From the NCBI GenBank assembly GCA_964244115.1, contig CAXTHM010000002.1, positions 59,303 through 123,302 on the forward strand: 64,000 nucleotides of DNA, read 5' to 3'. The position numbers and the translations under genes were made by a program. This DNA is from CADCWK01 sp964244115. Its GTDB lineage: Bacteria > Chloroflexota > Chloroflexia > Thermomicrobiales > UBA6265. Numbering within the stretch: position 1 is the stretch's first letter; each line of letters begins with the position of its first letter. The notes beneath the pieces are model-generated. The model searched no databases. It was not told the origin of the DNA and was given only the letters and a program-made list of their open reading frames with translations. Below, piece by piece: positions 51,969 through 61,831 of this stretch.

Positions 51969-53579
51969 CTATCCCGCCGGGAGCGACTCGATCACCGTGT
52001 CCTCGCCGATCGGGTTCATCTGCTGTGCCCCCGGCCGGGCCATGATCGCGTCGAGATCCTCGACCTGGCGCCGGAACCAGAGGGAGACATCGTCGTCCTC
52101 GACGATCCGACGGAGCCGCTCGGCCCGCTGCCGTCGCTCGGACAGCGGCATGGTGATGGCCTCGTAGATGGCCGTCGCCGTGCCCTCGACGTCCGCCGGG
52201 GCGACCATCAGCGCCTCGCTCTCCAGCTGGCTCGCCGCCCCCGCCCCCTCGCTCAGGATCAGGACGCCGTTGCGCTCATTGAGCAGGGCGCCCTCCTTGG
52301 CGACCAGGTTCATCCCGTCGATGATCGAGTTGACCAGTAGCACGTCGTACCACTTCATCGCCGCCAGTGCCCGGGGGTAGTTCTCCCCCATCAGGATCTG
52401 GATCGGCTGCCACCCGGTCTCGACGTTGGCGTACTTGGCGTTGATCCGACCGGTGATCGCGCTGACGTCGTCGAGGTAGTTCTGGTACTCCGGCACTTCC
52501 AGCCGGCTCGGGACGGTGATCGCGACGAAGTTCACGCGGCCCTGGTACTCCGGATGGAGTTCGAGGAAGCGGTCGAAGGCGTGGAAACCGCGGACGATGT
52601 TCTTGCTCGGCTCCGCCCGGTCCACGCGAAGGATCGTGAACTCGTTCCAATAGTTCGGCAGGTACCGGTCGTGGCTGCGGGCCTCCTTGCCGTAGGCCTG
52701 CCGCCGGACCGAGACCGTGTCGATCGAGATCGGGTAGGCCCGCACCTGCACGACCCGCCCGGCGACCGTCACCGTCTCGCGCTGGTAATCCACGACGACA
52801 CCGGGCATGTACGCCTCGCAGGTGTACATGAAGCTCCGCGCGTTGGACGGTGTCTGGAAGCCGACGATGTCGTTCCCCAGCATCCCGCCGATGATCGAGC
52901 GCCGCATGGCGAGCGGGAGCAGACGCCAATAGTCCGGGTCCGGCCAGGGGATATGGATGAAGTGCTGCAGGATCGCGTCCGGGCGCCGCTCCCGGATGAG
53001 TTGCCCGACCAGGTAGAGGTGGTAGTCCTGCAACATGATCACCGGCGGCTGGTCGAGGGCGTCCGCGGCGGTCAGGATCTCACTGGCGAAGAGTTCGTTG
53101 ACCTTGACGTAGCCCTCGTTCCAGGCTTCCCACGTCTCGAAGGTGATGTCCGGCGTCCGCGGGGTATCCCAGAGGTAGTGCTGCAGGAACCACAGGAGTG
53201 GGTTGCTGATCTCGTTGTAGTACCAGTGGTAGGCCTGCGGCGTCGGCTCGACGAACCGGATCCGGAACTCCGACTCGTCCCCCGCTGGCAGGATGAACGT
53301 TTGCCCCTGCTGCTCGGCCAGCCGGGCGCGGTCACGGTCGTCCCGGCTCATCGCCGCCGCGATCCAGATCGGCTGGATGCCCCGGGCGATGCCGGAGACC
53401 GCCGTGACCAGGCCGCCGCTGCCCTTGCGCGACGAGAACGTCCCGTCCTGCTGGCGATGGAACGTGATCGGACCCCGGTTCGAGGCGATGATCAGGGGTC
53501 GACCACCGAACATCTCGCTCGCGGCCGGCGCGGCGATCCCGTCGCCCGGCCGCGCCGCTGCTGCCTGCTGTTGTGCCAT
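51969..53579 (-). CDS. otsA: trehalose-6-phosphate synthase (GT20)
   Basis: Transfers glucose from a nucleotide-sugar to glucose 6-phosphate. The 536-residue chain has ASNRGPITF and GSGGLVTAV near the N-terminus, the acceptor-site segments LQDYHLYLV and HIPWPDP, LRVDRAEPSKNIVRGF, and the C-terminal VNSIIDGMNLVAKEG and LILSEGAGA. The ATG at 53579 follows GAGGGAGA; ten earlier codons are not needed. No trehalose-phosphatase gene is adjacent. The enzyme is somewhat longer than E. coli OtsA, with a low-complexity first 30 residues. Confidence 0.92.
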   Translation of the reverse strand: MAQQQAAAARPGDGIAAPAASEMFGGRPLIIASNRGPITFHRQQDGTFSSRKGSGGLVTAVSGIARGIQPIWIAAAMSRDDRDRARLAEQQGQTFILPAGDESEFRIRFVEPTPQAYHWYYNEISNPLLWFLQHYLWDTPRTPDITFETWEAWNEGYVKVNELFASEILTAADALDQPPVIMLQDYHLYLVGQLIRERRPDAILQHFIHIPWPDPDYWRLLPLAMRRSIIGGMLGNDIVGFQTPSNARSFMYTCEAYMPGVVVDYQRETVTVAGRVVQVRAYPISIDTVSVRRQAYGKEARSHDRYLPNYWNEFTILRVDRAEPSKNIVRGFHAFDRFLELHPEYQGRVNFVAITVPSRLEVPEYQNYLDDVSAITGRINAKYANVETGWQPIQILMGENYPRALAAMKWYDVLLVNSIIDGMNLVAKEGALLNERNGVLILSEGAGAASQLESEALMVAPADVEGTATAIYEAITMPLSERRQRAERLRRIVEDDDVSLWFRRQVEDLDAIMARPGAQQMNPIGEDTVIESLPAG

Positions 53580-53925
53580 CGATGGTCTCCCTCGCGTTCG
53601 CCGAGCCACACCTCTGTGGCGTCCGGATCGCCTGTTCCGTGGTCAGCCACCACCGACATCGTAGCTCCGCCCAGTATCGCAAGCATGAGACCCACGGGGA
53701 AGCGTTCTTCAGGGGCGGTTCCGTTCGTGACGGCGCCGAACCCGCGCGGACGCGGCGCGACGCACAGGATGCCCCGTACGTCGATCTCAGTCGACGCCGA
53801 ACCCGGCCGGACGTGGCGGTTGTAGCCGTGTTGTACCATCAACTGAATATCTTCCCGCCGCGTTGACCGGAGTGACATCGTTCGCCGTTCTCCGCTTTCG
53901 AACCGCGCAAAGAGGCTTGGGTCCG

Positions 53926-54276
53926 ATGGTCGACCGTCAGGATCAATCAACCGAATATCCGTCCGGGGAACGTCACTGCCCGTGGTGCGGGAGCGCGAGC
54001 ATCCGCCTCGTCACCCGTGGCTACACCGGACCGACCGACGAGACCGACCAGTACTTCGTCTGCAACGCGTGCGGCCGCGTGACCTACGAACTGGTCGCCA
54101 AGAACGCCCGCGAGATGAAGCTGGGCCGCTGGCATGCCGGCGGGATCTACCGCGAGCCGACGACCCAGATCCGGTATCACATCAGCCGGGTGCTCAAGGT
54201 CGGAGTCAATGAATTCCTGATCTACCTTCGCCCGATGGCCGAAGAGATCGCCGAGGCACCCACCGTGACGGAGTGA
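53926..54276 (+). CDS. small zinc-ribbon protein
   Basis: A 116-residue protein. CPWC at residues 18-21 and CNAC at residues 47-50 form one zinc ribbon. The C-terminal half (GRWHAGGIYREPTTQIRYHISRVLKVG) is compact and basic. No family recognised; nucleic-acid binding is possible. AGAGG lies about 10 bases before the ATG. Free-standing, convergent with the DUF1835 gene. Confidence 0.72.
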   Translation: MVDRQDQSTEYPSGERHCPWCGSASIRLVTRGYTGPTDETDQYFVCNACGRVTYELVAKNAREMKLGRWHAGGIYREPTTQIRYHISRVLKVGVNEFLIYLRPMAEEIAEAPTVTE

Positions 54277-54294
54277 CGGCCCCTCGCGGCGGCG

Positions 54295-55374
54295 TCAGGT
54301 CCGAACCAGCTCCGCTCCCGAACCCTTGACGAGACGCGCCGTCGCGCCGTCGTACCGCCAGGATCCGGTGGTCGGGATCTCGTATCCACCGAGCCATCGC
54401 CCGTGCGGTCGCAGCGTCAGCCAGTCGACTCGACCCGCAAGCACCGACGCGCCGGTCTCCGTCAGCCGGAGGGTCTGGGCATGGAACGCGGCCATGTCGG
54501 GTTCGTCAAGACTCAGCAGATCGACGACCGGCGACACCCACGATTCACCATCGGCCGCTCGGATGAGGGGGGGCGTCGACGTCGCGAACCAGTCCAGTCG
54601 ATCCCAGACCTGCTGGTCTCCCAGGAATGGGCGTGGCGCGGCAGCCTGCACCCGTCGGAAGACATCGCCCGGCGCCGTCGGCCCCGACGCGATGACGTCG
54701 AGGACCTGTCGCTCCGACCATGACAGGCCCGTCGACCGATCCGGGAACTCGGCCAGCAGGCGCGCCAGACCGTCATGGAGATACGGGATGGTGAACGTGT
54801 CGTCGTCCGCGACGGCGCCCAGTTGGGCCGGATCACCGCTGATGAACGCCGTCCAGACTCGCCGGGCCTCCATCCAGGCCGGATCGGGAACCGGCTGCCG
54901 GGACGCCAGCAGTCGTTCGACCGCGTCCGTCGCCAGCCGACCGAAGCCATGCGTTCCCGGTGCGTCTGGTCGCTCGTCGACGAGGATCCATGAGAACCGG
55001 GTGCCCTCCGGCCGCCGCGCCGCGAGCCGATCCAGCGCCTGGACCAGTTGGAGGACATCGTAGAGATCGCTCTCGAACCAGAAGACCACGTCGTCCTGCC
55101 GCTTCGTGCTGGCGATGGCGGCGTCGCGCCGGCCGAAGTCCTGTCGCGCCGTGATGTAGGGCTCCCAGCCCCGGCTGGCGATGAACTGGCAGCGCTCATG
55201 GGCGAGGTTCACCGGCGACAGGCCAGCCCGAACCGGACCCTCATAGAGGACGTCCCTCCAGGCGACGACGTCGTCGGGATCGCGGATCTCGCTCAGGGTC
55301 GGGTCGAGCGGCTTGAGCACGCCGCTGCCGCGGATCGCGTCGGCGGTGGAATCGCCATTGACGATGTGGAGCAT
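54295..55374 (-). CDS. DUF1835-domain protein
   Basis: A 359-residue soluble protein. The N-terminal MLHIVNGDSTADAIRGSGV and following VVAWRDVLYEGPV match DUF1835, and the C-terminal 100 residues form a separate winged-helix-like domain (RLTETGASVLAGRVDW). Biochemical function is unknown to me. Purine-rich AGAGGATT lies about 11 bases before the ATG. Confidence 0.78.
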   Translation of the reverse strand: MLHIVNGDSTADAIRGSGVLKPLDPTLSEIRDPDDVVAWRDVLYEGPVRAGLSPVNLAHERCQFIASRGWEPYITARQDFGRRDAAIASTKRQDDVVFWFESDLYDVLQLVQALDRLAARRPEGTRFSWILVDERPDAPGTHGFGRLATDAVERLLASRQPVPDPAWMEARRVWTAFISGDPAQLGAVADDDTFTIPYLHDGLARLLAEFPDRSTGLSWSERQVLDVIASGPTAPGDVFRRVQAAAPRPFLGDQQVWDRLDWFATSTPPLIRAADGESWVSPVVDLLSLDEPDMAAFHAQTLRLTETGASVLAGRVDWLTLRPHGRWLGGYEIPTTGSWRYDGATARLVKGSGAELVRT

Positions 55375-55752
55375 GGCGGGGGGAATCCTCTCGCCGGCGT
55401 CTCGTCAGGTCGAGAGCCGGCATCCGTGGCTGGGGTCGTCGGCGCAGTATAGGCCGCGACGTCGGCCGTTCTCGTCGTTCTCGTCGTTCACAGCACCAGT
55501 GGCCGGTCGTCGGTCCCGTGGCCGGAGGGACGGCGGGGCGAATGGCAAGGAATCCGAACTGATCTGCCGCCGAATCATCGCCTTGGCGAGTGTCAGAGGC
55601 TATACTGCGCTGGTTGTGAATCGCGGCGCCTTCAGCAAGAGGTCCGGCCCATCGACGTGCCGGTGGTATGCGGTGACTCGATCCCTCTCCGGTGAGGATC
55701 ACCGCGCGGCCGTCGGCGTTTCAGTTCCCGTGTCCGGAAAGCCTGGAGATCC

Positions 55753-57540
55753 TTGCCTGTGACTTTGCCCGCCACCGCCGTAGACGCCACGCCATCGCCG
55801 CCCTACTCGGTCTCCAGTCGCGACGCCAGTCCCAGCGCTCGGGTCACCTCGGCTCCTTCGTCACTCCCCACCGCGACGTCGGTATCGGACGCCATCGACG
55901 CCTCCACGGACACCGCCGATCACGCCAATCACCTGCGCGACTCGCACCTCGCCGAGGAGGTCGCCCGGCGGCGCACGTTCGCGATCATCTCCCACCCGGA
56001 CGCCGGCAAGACCACGTTGACCGAGAAGCTGCTGCTCTACGGCGGTGCCGTCCAGATGGCCGGTTCGGTCAGCGCCCGTCAGCACCAGCGGCAGACGCAG
56101 TCGGACTGGATGGACATCGAGAAGGAACGCGGCATCTCGATCAGTTCGACGATGCTGGCCTTCCCTTACTCCGGCCGGCAGCTCAATCTGCTCGACACGC
56201 CCGGCCACCAGGATTTCTCCGAGGACACCTACCGCACGCTGACCGCGGTCGATTCCGCCGTGATGGTGCTGGACGCGGCCCGTGGCATCCAGGCCCAGAC
56301 GCTCAAACTGTTCGAGGTCTGTCGCTCCCGCCACACGCCGATCTTCACCTTCATCAACAAGATGGACCGGCCGGGCCGGCACCCGCTCGACCTGCTCGAC
56401 GAGATCGAGCGCGTCCTCGAGATGAAGACGTACCCGCTCAACTGGCCGATCGGGGACGGCCCCGACTTCAAGGGCGTCTACGACCGCCAGACCCACGAGA
56501 TCCACCTCTACGAGCGCACGCAGCGCGGTGCCCGCCGAGCGCCCGTCCGGATGACCTCGCTCGATGACCCGGCCCTCGACGACCTGATCGGCTCCCAGCG
56601 CGCGCTGACGCTCCGCGACGACCTGGAATTGCTCGACGCCGTCGGGAGTCACTTCGACCAGGCGGCGGTCCTGCGGGGGGACCTGACCCCCGTCTCGTTC
56701 GGCAGCGCCCTGACCAACTTCGGGGTCCAGTTGTTCCTCGACACCTTCGTCGACCTCGCCCCGTCACCGGCGGCCGTCGCGACCTCGTCCACGATCGTCC
56801 AGCCGGAGGACCCCGGGTTCAGCGGCTTCATCTTCAAGGTCCAGGCCAACATGGACCCGCGGCACCGCGACCGGATCGCCTTCCTGCGCGTCGTCTCCGG
56901 GACGTTCTCGCGCGACATGGAGGTCTGGAACCCGCGGCTCCAGAAGAAGATCCGGATGGCCCGGCCGATGCGGCTGTTCGGCAACGACCGGGAGGTCATC
57001 GACGAGGCGTTCCCCGGCGATGTCGTCGGGCTGATCAATCCCGGTCAGTTCAAGATCGGCGATACGATCAGCGAGGGCTCGGTCGGCTCGTTCCCGCCGC
57101 TGCCACGCTTCCAGCCCGAGCACTTCGCCGCGCTGCGCCATACCGCTGCCGACCGCTACAAGCAGTTCCTCAAGGGGCTCTCGCAGATCGAGGAGGAGGG
57201 CGCGATCCAGCTGCTCTACCCGGTCAGCGGCGGCAAGCGCGAGCCGATCCTGGCGGCGGTCGGCCAGCTCCAGTACGACGTCGTCCGCTACCGCCTCGAG
57301 GCGGAGTACAACGTCGCGACGGTGATCGAACCGCTCACCTTCCAGATCGCGCGCTGGGTCACCGGCAATGCGGCCGAGATCGCCCTGCTCGGCGACGGTC
57401 GGGGCCGGCTCCGGGCCGAGGATCGTGACGGCCAGACCGTCCTGCTGTTCTCCTCCGAATGGGATCTCCGCTACGCCGAGGAGAACTCGACCGACGTGAC
57501 GTTCTCCGCGACGCCGTCCGGCGAGCCCGTCTCCCACTGA
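55753..57540 (+). CDS. prfC: peptide chain release factor 3
   Basis: GTPase that recycles RF1 and RF2 from terminating ribosomes. Motifs: SHPDAGKTTLTEKLL (G1), ERGISISSTM, DTPGHQDFSEDTYR, NKMDRPGR, then domain II with FIFKVQANMDPRHRDRIAF and FNS-like DREVIDEAFPGD. The 595-residue chain includes an N-terminal extension of about 65 low-complexity residues before the GTPase domain, uncommon for RF3. TTG start at 55753 with GGAG 5 bases upstream; a later ATG within the extension could be used. Confidence 0.94.
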   Translation: MPVTLPATAVDATPSPPYSVSSRDASPSARVTSAPSSLPTATSVSDAIDASTDTADHANHLRDSHLAEEVARRRTFAIISHPDAGKTTLTEKLLLYGGAVQMAGSVSARQHQRQTQSDWMDIEKERGISISSTMLAFPYSGRQLNLLDTPGHQDFSEDTYRTLTAVDSAVMVLDAARGIQAQTLKLFEVCRSRHTPIFTFINKMDRPGRHPLDLLDEIERVLEMKTYPLNWPIGDGPDFKGVYDRQTHEIHLYERTQRGARRAPVRMTSLDDPALDDLIGSQRALTLRDDLELLDAVGSHFDQAAVLRGDLTPVSFGSALTNFGVQLFLDTFVDLAPSPAAVATSSTIVQPEDPGFSGFIFKVQANMDPRHRDRIAFLRVVSGTFSRDMEVWNPRLQKKIRMARPMRLFGNDREVIDEAFPGDVVGLINPGQFKIGDTISEGSVGSFPPLPRFQPEHFAALRHTAADRYKQFLKGLSQIEEEGAIQLLYPVSGGKREPILAAVGQLQYDVVRYRLEAEYNVATVIEPLTFQIARWVTGNAAEIALLGDGRGRLRAEDRDGQTVLLFSSEWDLRYAEENSTDVTFSATPSGEPVSH

Positions 57541-57553
57541 TCGCGAGGTTCAG

Positions 57554-57895
57554 ATGACAGATCAGACCTCGGATCCCTCCGGTCAAGGGATCACCGCCGC
57601 CGGCCTCGAAGCGATCATCCCGACGGCGCTGCTCGTCGCGCTGTTGGGTCGCCAGTCGGCCCTGCCAGCCGAACCGGTGACGGTCGACGCCCGCAGCCTC
57701 CGGATCGCCGTCCCGCCCGAAGCCATCGTCGACCTGCTCCGGACGCTCTCTCCGGATCGACCGATCAGCGTTGCTTTCTCGACGGACGCGATCACGGTCT
57801 CTCCGTCCGGTCTGCCGGCGGTTCGAATCGAGATTCCGGCTGACGGCTTGCGCATCTATCTGGACGAGCGAGGGCTCCGGCTCGGTGACCACTGA
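57554..57895 (+). CDS. hypothetical protein, first of overlapping pair
   Basis: A 113-residue protein with a beta-rich pattern (VTVDARSLRIAVPPEAIVDLL ... ISVAFSTDAITVSPSGL). No signal peptide. GAGG lies 6 bases before the ATG. It begins 14 bases after prfC and overlaps the next gene by 11 bases, so the three are probably co-transcribed. Function unknown. The alternating pattern loosely recalls DUF2993/LmeA-type lipid-binding proteins, but this is weak. Confidence 0.6.
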   Translation: MTDQTSDPSGQGITAAGLEAIIPTALLVALLGRQSALPAEPVTVDARSLRIAVPPEAIVDLLRTLSPDRPISVAFSTDAITVSPSGLPAVRIEIPADGLRIYLDERGLRLGDH

Positions 57896-58373
57896 CCCGT
57901 CCCGACCGTTGGCGGGCTCGAACGACGATGTCGCGATCCGCAACGTGGCGGTCACGCTGGACCCGTCCCCTCCGGGAACCGTCGTCGTCAGTCACGTCGA
58001 CGTCGTCGTCCCGATCGCGGCGTTCCGGCGACTGGTCACGACGGCGGCGAGTCGAGCCGGGGTCAACGCGACCGGCTCGCTGGGCCACGATCAGATCGGC
58101 GTCGCGGTCAGCGTCTCGCTGCTCAGGCTGACCGTAACGTTCTCACCCTCGATCAGCGATGGTCTGCTCGTACTCCAGCCGCGCGGCGGCGTCCCCGGCT
58201 GGCTGATCGGCCGCGCGGCCCCCCTGATCGGCCGGACAGCGGGGCTCTCGATGTCCGGCGACAGCCGCGTCACCGTCGATCCGGACGCGTTCCTGCCGCC
58301 TCAGGTCCGGTTGCGGACCGGATTCCGCGCGTTCCAGGTCCTGCCGGACCGGATCGAGATGACGCTGGGCTGA
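57885..58373 (+). CDS. hypothetical protein, second of overlapping pair
   Basis: A 162-residue protein starting at GTG inside the end of the preceding gene. Contains alternating beta stretches (VAVSVSLLRLTVTFSPSI) and a hydrophobic GVPGWLIGRAAPLIG segment. The pattern resembles the first member of the pair (VDVVVPIAAFRRLV and similar), suggesting an ancient duplication. Function unknown; membrane or lipid contact possible. Confidence 0.58.
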   Translation: MTTDPSRPLAGSNDDVAIRNVAVTLDPSPPGTVVVSHVDVVVPIAAFRRLVTTAASRAGVNATGSLGHDQIGVAVSVSLLRLTVTFSPSISDGLLVLQPRGGVPGWLIGRAAPLIGRTAGLSMSGDSRVTVDPDAFLPPQVRLRTGFRAFQVLPDRIEMTLG

Positions 58374-58397
58374 GCACGACCGACGTCTACCGGGTGG

Positions 58398-59792
58398 CTA
58401 GTAGCGCAGCGCGTGATCGCGATACTCGACGTCGGCGGAGTGAGCCCGGTAGTACGAGACTTCGGCCCGCCGAACGGCCAGGTAGGCCGTCAGCAGGCGG
58501 TCGCCCATCATCGCCGCCAGGACCGTGTCCTGCTCCAGCGCGTCCAGCGCGTCGCCCAGCGTCGCCGGCAGCGGGACCATCCCGTGACGCAGGCGATCGT
58601 CGAGCGGCACCTGCATCGGGTCGGTGTCGAGCGGTGGTGGCGCGTCCAGACCCCGATCCAGCCCGTCCAGTCCGGCCGCGATGATCCCGCTCAACGCGAT
58701 ATAGGGGTTGCAGGTGTTGTCGACCGGCCGGATCTCGATGTTGGTCGTGCCCTGCTCCCGACCCCAGTACGTCGACGGGACGCGGACGGCGGTCTCCCGG
58801 TTGTCGAACCCCCAGCCGGCGATCGCGCCCGACCAGGCTCCGGCCCGGAGGCGACGGTACGAGTTAACCGACGGGCAGATCAGCGCCATGAGTCCGGGCA
58901 GATGAGCCAGGATCCCGGCGATGAAGCGCCGCCCGTCGTCGCTGAATGCCCGGTCGGCGTCGGGCTCGTAGAGCCGGTTGTCGCCAGTCCGCGTGTCCCA
59001 GAGCGACAGATGGACGTGGGCGCCCGAGGCGGGCTGATCGACGAACGGGGACGGCGCGAACGTGGCGGCCGCGCCGTGGCTGTCCGCGACCGCCCGGATC
59101 GTCTCCTTGACGAGCAGGTAGGTGTCAGCGGCGCGCAGGGCCGGGCCGTGGCGGACGGAGAGCTCGTACTGACCCGGTCCGGTCTCCGGCTGCATTAGCT
59201 CGACCGGAATGTTCTGGCTGTCGAGAGCGACCAGCAGATCATCCGAGAAGAGGGCCACGCTCTGCATCGCCTGGACGCTGTAGCCGGGCGCCTTCTCGAA
59301 GGGCACGACGGACGGGGCGCCGTCGTTCAGCCGCCGCTCGGCGAGGTAGTACTCCGTCTCGAAGACGGCCTCGACGCTGAGGTACCGCTCCTCGGCCTCA
59401 CCCAGCACCCGCCGCAGCATCGACCTCGGGCAGCACTCCCAGGGCTTGCGGTCGAGGGTCAGCATGTCGCCGAACAGCATCGCCGTCCGGGGAGCATAGG
59501 GCAGGATTGTGAAGCTGGCCGGGTCCGGGACGAGCCGGACCTCACCCACCGGCGGCAGGCCGGCCGTGTCCTGCAGACGATCGAGACCGTCGAGCGCCAG
59601 GTGCGCCTGTGAGAGGCCGACCCCCTCGATCAGTCGGTCCGCGAGGCCGGCCGCGTGAGTGGCCTTGCCGCGCAGGAGTCCGGCAAGGTCACAGTAGACC
59701 AGCCGGGCCAGCCGGAGGTCGGCCGACTCGGTGGCATCGAGGATGATGTCGTTGAGGGACGGACGATCCCGACCGGCTTGCTGATCACTCAT
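58398..59792 (-). CDS. glutamine synthetase family protein (GlnT/PuuA-like)
   Basis: A 464-residue ligase of the glutamine-synthetase fold. The conserved FVDQPASGAHVHLSLWD and RLRAGAWSGAIAGWGFDNRETAVRVP, plus NIEIRPVDNTCNPYIAL, carry the ATP and substrate residues. The length and divergent N-terminus fit the gamma-glutamylpolyamine/ethanolamine branch rather than classical GlnA. No adenylylation-site segment typical of GlnA is recognised. Start at 59792 has a moderate GGGGACC. Convergent with the preceding hypothetical pair. Confidence 0.85.
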   Translation of the reverse strand: MSDQQAGRDRPSLNDIILDATESADLRLARLVYCDLAGLLRGKATHAAGLADRLIEGVGLSQAHLALDGLDRLQDTAGLPPVGEVRLVPDPASFTILPYAPRTAMLFGDMLTLDRKPWECCPRSMLRRVLGEAEERYLSVEAVFETEYYLAERRLNDGAPSVVPFEKAPGYSVQAMQSVALFSDDLLVALDSQNIPVELMQPETGPGQYELSVRHGPALRAADTYLLVKETIRAVADSHGAAATFAPSPFVDQPASGAHVHLSLWDTRTGDNRLYEPDADRAFSDDGRRFIAGILAHLPGLMALICPSVNSYRRLRAGAWSGAIAGWGFDNRETAVRVPSTYWGREQGTTNIEIRPVDNTCNPYIALSGIIAAGLDGLDRGLDAPPPLDTDPMQVPLDDRLRHGMVPLPATLGDALDALEQDTVLAAMMGDRLLTAYLAVRRAEVSYYRAHSADVEYRDHALRY

Positions 59793-59993
59793 CGTCTCGG
59801 TCCCCGGATACTACAATGGCCTGACGCGCCGTCGACTCGGTCCGGCCAGTATCCGCCATCGCCGACCGCCTGACGATACCCGCCTCCCGGCGGACGCCGC
59901 CGCACGATCAGCGGCGAGACCAGCTCGACGCGTGATCCCAGTCCGGGCGATCCCACAGCGCGATTCCAGCAGCAGATCGAGGGAGAACGAGCG

Positions 59994-60641
59994 ATGCGTC
60001 GAGGACGACAGGCAGCGGCAATCGGTCTGATCAGCGTCACACTCAGCGGTGGGATCGCCCTGCATACTCCGAACGCGATCGCGTCGCAGTCCTCGGCGAC
60101 CCCCACCGCGGCCGAGTGCACGGTCGCGCCACTCGTCGGCCCGATCTGGGACGGGGTCGAGATCGCCGAGCCGACTGCACCGGTCTCGGTCGCTGGTCCC
60201 TTCGTGCCCCCGACCGGGTCCCCGGTCGACGACGACACGTTGGCCGGCATCTCGGCAACGGTCGCGGAATCGATTGCCTGTCAGAACGCGGGGGACCTGC
60301 GCCGCACGCTGGCGCTGTTCTCGACGGACGCTGTGCGCGGCTTCTTCTCGGGGCCCCGCGGCTTCGATGCGGAGAGGGTCGAGGCGACCGCAGCGGCGGA
60401 CCCGATCCCGGTCAGCGACGACCGCGTCGTCGAACTCGTCTCGATCACCGACGTGGTCCTACTCGGAGACGGTCACGTCGGCGCGACCGTGACGACCGCC
60501 GTCGGCGACACCGAGTACGTCGATGCCCTGACATTCGAAGCGGGACTGGCCCCCGACGGGACCGCCCGCTGGCTGATCGACGGTTCGGTCGCGATCGATG
60601 CCCAGACGCAGGTCGAGGGCGGGGCGACCGAGATCCCGTAG
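59994..60641 (+). CDS. secreted hypothetical protein
   Basis: A 215-residue protein with an N-terminal signal (basic MRRGRQ, then hydrophobic AAAIGLISVTLSGGIAL, cleavage near AIASQSS). Residues 85-200 look like an SnoaL/NTF2-like fold (AESIACQNAGDLRRTLALFSTDAVRGFF), common in small secreted proteins. Two Cys could form a disulfide. GGAG lies 8 bases before the ATG. Function unknown. Confidence 0.72.
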   Translation: MRRGRQAAAIGLISVTLSGGIALHTPNAIASQSSATPTAAECTVAPLVGPIWDGVEIAEPTAPVSVAGPFVPPTGSPVDDDTLAGISATVAESIACQNAGDLRRTLALFSTDAVRGFFSGPRGFDAERVEATAAADPIPVSDDRVVELVSITDVVLLGDGHVGATVTTAVGDTEYVDALTFEAGLAPDGTARWLIDGSVAIDAQTQVEGGATEIP

Positions 60642-60648
60642 TCAGGCG

Positions 60649-61185
60649 TCAGATCACGGCCATTGACGATTCGGGATCGACCGCGGCCGGCTCGCACTCG
60701 GTTGTCTCGACGGCGCTGCGGCCCTGATAGGCGCCCCGGATCAGCCGCCGGATCTCGAAGACGGTGTCGGCGTCGTGGAATCGGCCGGGCAACCAGATGT
60801 CGAGCGGCCGAGCCCCGGCGATGCACTTGAGCCGGATCCGGCCGCGCCGAACCGTCAGGCCGCTGAACTCCGTCCAGCGCCGGAAGGTCAGCGCACCGAC
60901 GGAGACGCCTTCGGTCGTGAGCGTGTACCGAGCTGGGACGATGACGCTGAGCGCCAGGGCGACGAGCGGCAGGACCGGCACCCAGAAAGGGACCGACCTG
61001 ATCAGTTCGTTCACGGTGACCGCCACGACGAGCAGCGTCAGCGGGAATGCCTGGTTGCAGAGTCGCGCGACGAACGGCATCGCCATCGTCCGCAGCGGGG
61101 CGCCCTGGGCCCGGGGGCGCCAGGGCGACCAGACGCGGAAGACGGCGGCGATCACCGCGACGACGACGATGGGGATGACGATCAC
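60649..61185 (-). CDS. small membrane protein with PH-like domain
   Basis: A 178-residue protein with an N-terminal anchor (VIVIPIVVVAVIAAVF), further hydrophobic segments at about residues 45-90, then a beta-rich part (ARYTLTTEGVSVGALTFRRW, RGRIRLKCIAG) like bacterial PH domains or DUF5673. GTG start at 61185 is favoured by AAAGGAG 7 bases upstream; the longer frame upstream is unlikely. Function unknown. Confidence 0.68.
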   Translation of the reverse strand: MIVIPIVVVAVIAAVFRVWSPWRPRAQGAPLRTMAMPFVARLCNQAFPLTLLVVAVTVNELIRSVPFWVPVLPLVALALSVIVPARYTLTTEGVSVGALTFRRWTEFSGLTVRRGRIRLKCIAGARPLDIWLPGRFHDADTVFEIRRLIRGAYQGRSAVETTECEPAAVDPESSMAVI

Positions 61186-61628
61186 GGTGAGGCTCCTTTC
61201 GGACCGGAATGCGTGATTCGGGCGGGGAATACCAGAGGTCGATCCTTCACAGGGTACGACCGCCGGAAACAGTATCGGACATCCCGGGAGAGAGAGACGT
61301 CGGACGCTGTGTCCGCATGCACCGATCCTAACGCCTGCTCGTGTCAAAGGTGTCACGTCACCATTGAGAGACCCTCGACCCATGGCGTCGACCGACCCGG
61401 ACGTGACGGCCAGCTTTCCGAAGAAATGACGTCGCCGGGAGCGCCCACGTTCCCGGGATCGCCGAGGTCGACGACTCTCGTCACGGTCAGCCCGACGGAA
61501 TACCGTCCAGAGATCGTGTGACGGCGAGCGTTCCGACCGACGACCGGGATGAACGCGACGACACGCCGGTGGACCACGTCATCCGTGGGCACCGGCGTGT
61601 CGTGTTCTCTCTCAGGATCGAATCGGGA
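61186..61628. other. intergenic region with terminator
   Basis: No gene seen. Holds the terminator of the 46-residue membrane protein gene at 61558-61603. Confidence 0.4.
61558..61603 (-). terminator. terminator after small membrane protein gene
   Basis: Perfect 14-base arms (61558-61571 and 61590-61603) with an inner CCAC/GTGG stem, 26 bases downstream of the minus-strand stop at 61629. T-run is poor on the minus strand. Confidence 0.65.
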
Positions 61629-61769
61629 TTAGGTCGTCCGCGCCACCGATGGCTTGGCCGGAGCGACCTTCGCGGCTTCGGTTCGCACAACGCGAGCCCT
61701 GCTCTCGGGGCCGAAGACCATAGCGAGGATGACCGCGGCGAACAGGATCAAGGCGATGACTTCGATCAT
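61629..61769 (-). CDS. 46-residue membrane protein downstream of amt
   Basis: Starts MIEVIALILFAAVILAMVFG, a single membrane helix, then a basic Ala/Pro tail (EAAKVAPAKPSVARTT). AAAGGTG lies 7 bases before the ATG. It is 97 bases downstream of amt on the same strand. No family recognised. Confidence 0.6.
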   Translation of the reverse strand: MIEVIALILFAAVILAMVFGPESRARVVRTEAAKVAPAKPSVARTT

Positions 61770-61831
61770 GGGAGCACCTTTCGGGATGTAGAGATCGGGC
61801 GGAGGTACGAGAGTCCTGGAAAGCGGAGGCA

